Assembly: GCF_015352455.1 (NCBI RefSeq)
Contig: NZ_JADKPN010000011.1
Coordinates: 124,001 to 188,000 of the forward strand
Length of the DNA stretch: 64,000 nucleotides
Origin: Nocardioides islandensis
Lineage (GTDB): Bacteria > Actinomycetota > Actinomycetes > Propionibacteriales > Nocardioidaceae
Direction of reading: 5' to 3'
Below are positions 61,939 to 64,000 of the stretch, piece after piece. Made by a program: the position numbers and the translations under genes. Every line of letters begins with the position of its first letter. Positions within the stretch are counted from its first letter, which is position 1. The notes under the pieces were generated by a model. The model was not told the DNA's origin. It saw only the letters and a program-made list of their open reading frames with translations, and made no database searches.

Positions 61939-62553
61939 CGCCTTGAGGGCCACGCCGAGGAAGCCGGACCGGAACGGCTTCGGCCCACCGGGCAGGTCGA
62001 CCTGCTCGACGGTGTCGATCGGCAGGCCGGCCTTCTCGATGAGGATCACCGGGTCACGGGTGAGGTGGCAGCCGCCGGCGAGGCGCCGCTGGATCGGCTC
62101 GAGGCGGCGCTGCCAGGCCACCACCTTGGGGTCGTCGGCGATCCCGTGCTCGAGGAAGTGCAGGCCGGCTCCCGGCTTCAGCACCCGCCGGATCTCCGAC
62201 AGGGCGGCCTCGACGTCGGGGATCGTGCACAGCGTGAACGTGACCAGGGCAGCATCGAACGTCGCCGCCCCGATGTTGAGCTGTTGCCCGTCGATGCCGA
62301 TCCGCCCGACCGGTGCGGCTGCGCGGAGCCGACGGTCCGCCGACATCCGCCAGGCCACCTCCGAGGGCTCGACGACGTCGACCTGGGTGACCGTGGACGG
62401 GTACCAGCGGGCGTTCAGCCCGCTGCCGAAGCCGATCTCGATCACCCGCCCGTGCAAGCCCTCGCAGGCGCGGGCGCGCAGCTCCCCGACCTCGTGACCC
62501 CTGAGGGACAGGTCAGTCGCTCGAGGTACGACCTGCTCGTTCCACCAACCCAT
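61936..62553 (-). CDS. Class I SAM-dependent methyltransferase (UbiE/METTL7-like)
   Basis: 205 residues. SAM motif I VIEIGFGSGLNARWYP, motif II VDVVEPSEVAW, motif III ALVTFTLCTIPDVEAAL, and the late VLKPGAGLHFLEHGIADD are a complete methyltransferase core. The short LARG- and Trp-rich start (MGWWNEQVVPRATDL) resembles phosphatidylethanolamine or thiol methyltransferases; the substrate is not inferable. Lies 29 nt upstream of the deacylase gene on the same strand. Confidence 0.87.
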   Translation of the reverse strand: MGWWNEQVVPRATDLSLRGHEVGELRARACEGLHGRVIEIGFGSGLNARWYPSTVTQVDVVEPSEVAWRMSADRRLRAAAPVGRIGIDGQQLNIGAATFDAALVTFTLCTIPDVEAALSEIRRVLKPGAGLHFLEHGIADDPKVVAWQRRLEPIQRRLAGGCHLTRDPVILIEKAGLPIDTVEQVDLPGGPKPFRSGFLGVALKA

Positions 62554-62573
62554 GGTGACCTAGTCACTCCCTA

Positions 62574-62593
62574 GGGGTGGTCTGGTCCACCCC
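62574..62593. other. Hairpin in the divergent intergenic region
   Basis: GGGGTGG (62574-62580), TCTGGT, CCACCCC (62587-62593). Between two divergent genes, so not an ordinary terminator; it may be a folded DNA or RNA site. Confidence 0.4.
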
Positions 62594-62658
62594 CTCACAA
62601 TTCCTGCTCCCATTATGGGTTCGGCAGTCATCCGGGTGACGGTATGTACACAATTCGT

Positions 62659-62674
62659 CCACTCACGTGAGTGG
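62659..62674. promoter_or_regulatory. Perfect 16-bp palindrome upstream of the subtilase
   Basis: CCACTCACGTGAGTGG, perfect 8+8, 53 bp before ATG 62727. It has the size and symmetry of a dimeric regulator site, with the core CACGTG. Regulator unknown. Confidence 0.55.
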
Positions 62675-62726
62675 GGAGTCGGTCGCGGGGGTAGCGACGA
62701 CGAGATTCGACCGGGGGGTCGTCGTG

Positions 62727-64000
62727 ATGGGTAGTTGCGTCCGCGTGCTGTCTCGAGGGCTCGAGGGAACTGTCCTCCTCCGACTGCTCAGTCTTCTGCT
62801 GGTGGGCCTCCTCGTCCTGGGCGGACAGCAGCTGGCGATGGGTGCTGAGCCTGCCGAGCCGGGGTTGACGAGCGACTACCTGGTCACCTTCGCGCCGGGA
62901 ACGACCCAGGCCGACCGCGTGGACCTCCTCGACACGGCCGGCGCCGTCGTGACCTCGTCCGTGGAGCCGCTGCGCCTGTACGCCGCATCACTGACCGACG
63001 ACCAGGTTGCCGCTCTGCGCGGATCGAACGCGGTCACCAGCGTCGAGGCAGACCGCGTCCGTGAGGTCCAGCTGGCGCCGAACGACCCCGCCTATGGCGA
63101 CCAGTGGGCCTTGGACAAAATCGGCTGGGGCTCGGCCTACGACTCGGTCGCGCCGAACGGTTCGGCCACGGTGGCTGTGCTCGACACGGGCGTGAACGCG
63201 ACCGACGACCTCGCCGGGCACCTCGTTCCGGGAACATCGGTCCTCGGCGACAACGACACCGCCGACCCGAACGGCCATGGCACCGCCATGGCGAGCATCG
63301 TCGCCGCAGGCGTGGACAACGGTGTGGGCATCGCGGGCGTGGGCTTCCAGGGCGTCTCGGTCATGCCCGTCAAGGTCTTGGACCAGGACGGGCTCGGGCA
63401 GGACTCCGGGGTCGTCGAGGGCGTCGTGTACGCCGCCGACCACGGCGCCGACGTCATCTTGATGTCCTTCTCCAACCCCGGCGCGAGCTCCGCGCTCCAG
63501 GCGGCTGTGGACTACGCCTGGTCGAAGGGCTCCGTCCTGGTGGCCGCGACCGGCAACGACGGCGTGACCACCGCGTCGTACCCGGCTGGCACCGCCAAGG
63601 TGGTCGGTGTCTCGGCGACCACCCGAGACGACACGCTCTGGAGCGGCTCCAACTCGGGCGCCGACACGTTCCTGGGCGCTCCGGGCGTCGACATCGCCAC
63701 CGGTTCGGGGCCTGTGACGGGTACGTCGGCTTCGGCGGCCATCGTCGCCGGCGTGGCTGCGCTGGTGCGGGCGAACGACCCCTCCGCCGGCCCTGGTGTC
63801 GTCGTCGGCCGGTTGGCGCGCAACGCCGACCCCGCGGGCTCCGTCTCCGACACCGGCAACGGCCGCGTGAACCTGGCCCGTGCGATGGACGACACCTCGA
63901 CCGAGCCCATCGTGCCCGAGGGTGTGGCCGGGCAGGGTGGGCCAGTTGTGGGTCCGTATGTAGCTGGGGCCGCGTCCGAAATCAGCGGCACTGTCGTGAC
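62727..64000 (+). CDS. Secreted subtilisin-like (S8) serine protease, 3' partial
   Basis: 424 codons visible; the frame is open to the window end. A hydrophobic signal sequence (LLRLLSLLLVGLLVLGG) leads to an inhibitor-I9-like propeptide (YLVTFAPGTTQADRVDLLD to SVEADRVREVQ). The S8 domain has the full triad: D153 in AVLDTGVN, H184 in NGHGTAMA and S334 in GTSASAAIVAG; the oxyanion Asn is in AATGNDG. Low-similarity, Gly/Pro-rich sequence begins after ~400, so a C-terminal repeat or adhesion region may follow. ATG 62727 is preceded by CGGGGGG; GTG 62724 is also in frame. Confidence 0.88.
   Translation, partial: MGSCVRVLSRGLEGTVLLRLLSLLLVGLLVLGGQQLAMGAEPAEPGLTSDYLVTFAPGTTQADRVDLLDTAGAVVTSSVEPLRLYAASLTDDQVAALRGSNAVTSVEADRVREVQLAPNDPAYGDQWALDKIGWGSAYDSVAPNGSATVAVLDTGVNATDDLAGHLVPGTSVLGDNDTADPNGHGTAMASIVAAGVDNGVGIAGVGFQGVSVMPVKVLDQDGLGQDSGVVEGVVYAADHGADVILMSFSNPGASSALQAAVDYAWSKGSVLVAATGNDGVTTASYPAGTAKVVGVSATTRDDTLWSGSNSGADTFLGAPGVDIATGSGPVTGTSASAAIVAGVAALVRANDPSAGPGVVVGRLARNADPAGSVSDTGNGRVNLARAMDDTSTEPIVPEGVAGQGGPVVGPYVAGAASEISGTVV

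Noticed and set aside
62554..62726. Cyclic-di-AMP riboswitch before the secreted protease
   Set aside because: The conserved aptamer segments are not present; only a palindrome and a small hairpin are seen.

Overview
The window is a high-GC chromosomal stretch of an actinobacterium, most likely Nocardioides or a close relative in the Nocardioidaceae. The evidence is the base composition, frequent GTG starts, the mycothiol gene mshC, the proteasomal ATPase Arc/Mpa, the DUF3090 and SCO1664 families, an F420-type luciferase-like oxidoreductase, and a dispersed palindromic repeat family built around GGTCGAG / TCGAGACC. About 60 protein genes, one tRNA-Leu(GAG), two insertion sequences, several structured repeat families and many promoter-like -10 boxes are visible. 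The first gene (GcvT-like) and the last (subtilisin-like protease) run off the window.

Layout. 1-2130: the end of a GcvT-domain gene, then a repeat array with an IS30-type element sitting exactly in the 15-nt loop of a palindrome. 2161-9396: a tightly coupled five-gene operon (SWIM zinc finger, DUF5691, MoxR AAA+ ATPase, DUF5682, VWA) that matches the little-studied Escherichia coli yehL/M/P/Q set in gene content and protein size. 9374-13310 (minus): an ABC-2 exporter with two permeases and an ATPase, flanked by a methyltransferase and a PEBP-fold protein. 13382-15460: a siroheme synthase broken by a one-base frameshift, and a SpoU-type rRNA methyltransferase. 15457-16574 (minus): GNAT acetyltransferase and peptide deformylase. 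16705-19265: two coupled acyl-CoA dehydrogenases behind a perfect palindrome that overlaps the promoter. 19258-24391 (minus): a P-loop kinase/luciferase-like fusion, a YiaA-like protein, galactokinase, a LysR effector domain without HTH, and an OmpA-domain protein. 24625-31530: MFS transporter, LAL-type LuxR regulator with a DUF4242 gene, tRNA-Leu, M20 peptidase and a secreted RTX-like protein. 31538-32773 (minus): DUF5703 and an aldo/keto reductase.

32912-60741 follows, from memory, the gene order of Mycobacterium tuberculosis Rv2136c to Rv2115c: uppP, (M48, corA), histidine phosphatase, DUF3090, SCO1664, mshC, PAC2, metH, HAD phosphatase, recB-like nuclease, M50 protease, trmI, arc. It is interrupted by a frameshifted IS481 copy between SCO1664 and mshC, and by an inserted block (46339-55481) holding a peptide ABC transporter, a 4+4 array of inverted 22-nt repeats, a duplicated pair of small secreted proteins and a NarL-type two-component system. 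The usual downstream Pup genes (dop, pup, prcBA) do not follow arc. 60834-64000: a membrane protein, a YbaK-type deacylase, a methyltransferase and a partial secreted subtilase.

A recurring regulatory theme is a TAnnnT-type -10 box placed 6-8 nt before the start codon of many genes, which predicts leaderless mRNAs. I used it to support several start-codon choices. Where translation is instead coupled, genes overlap by GTGA/ATGA/TGATG junctions.
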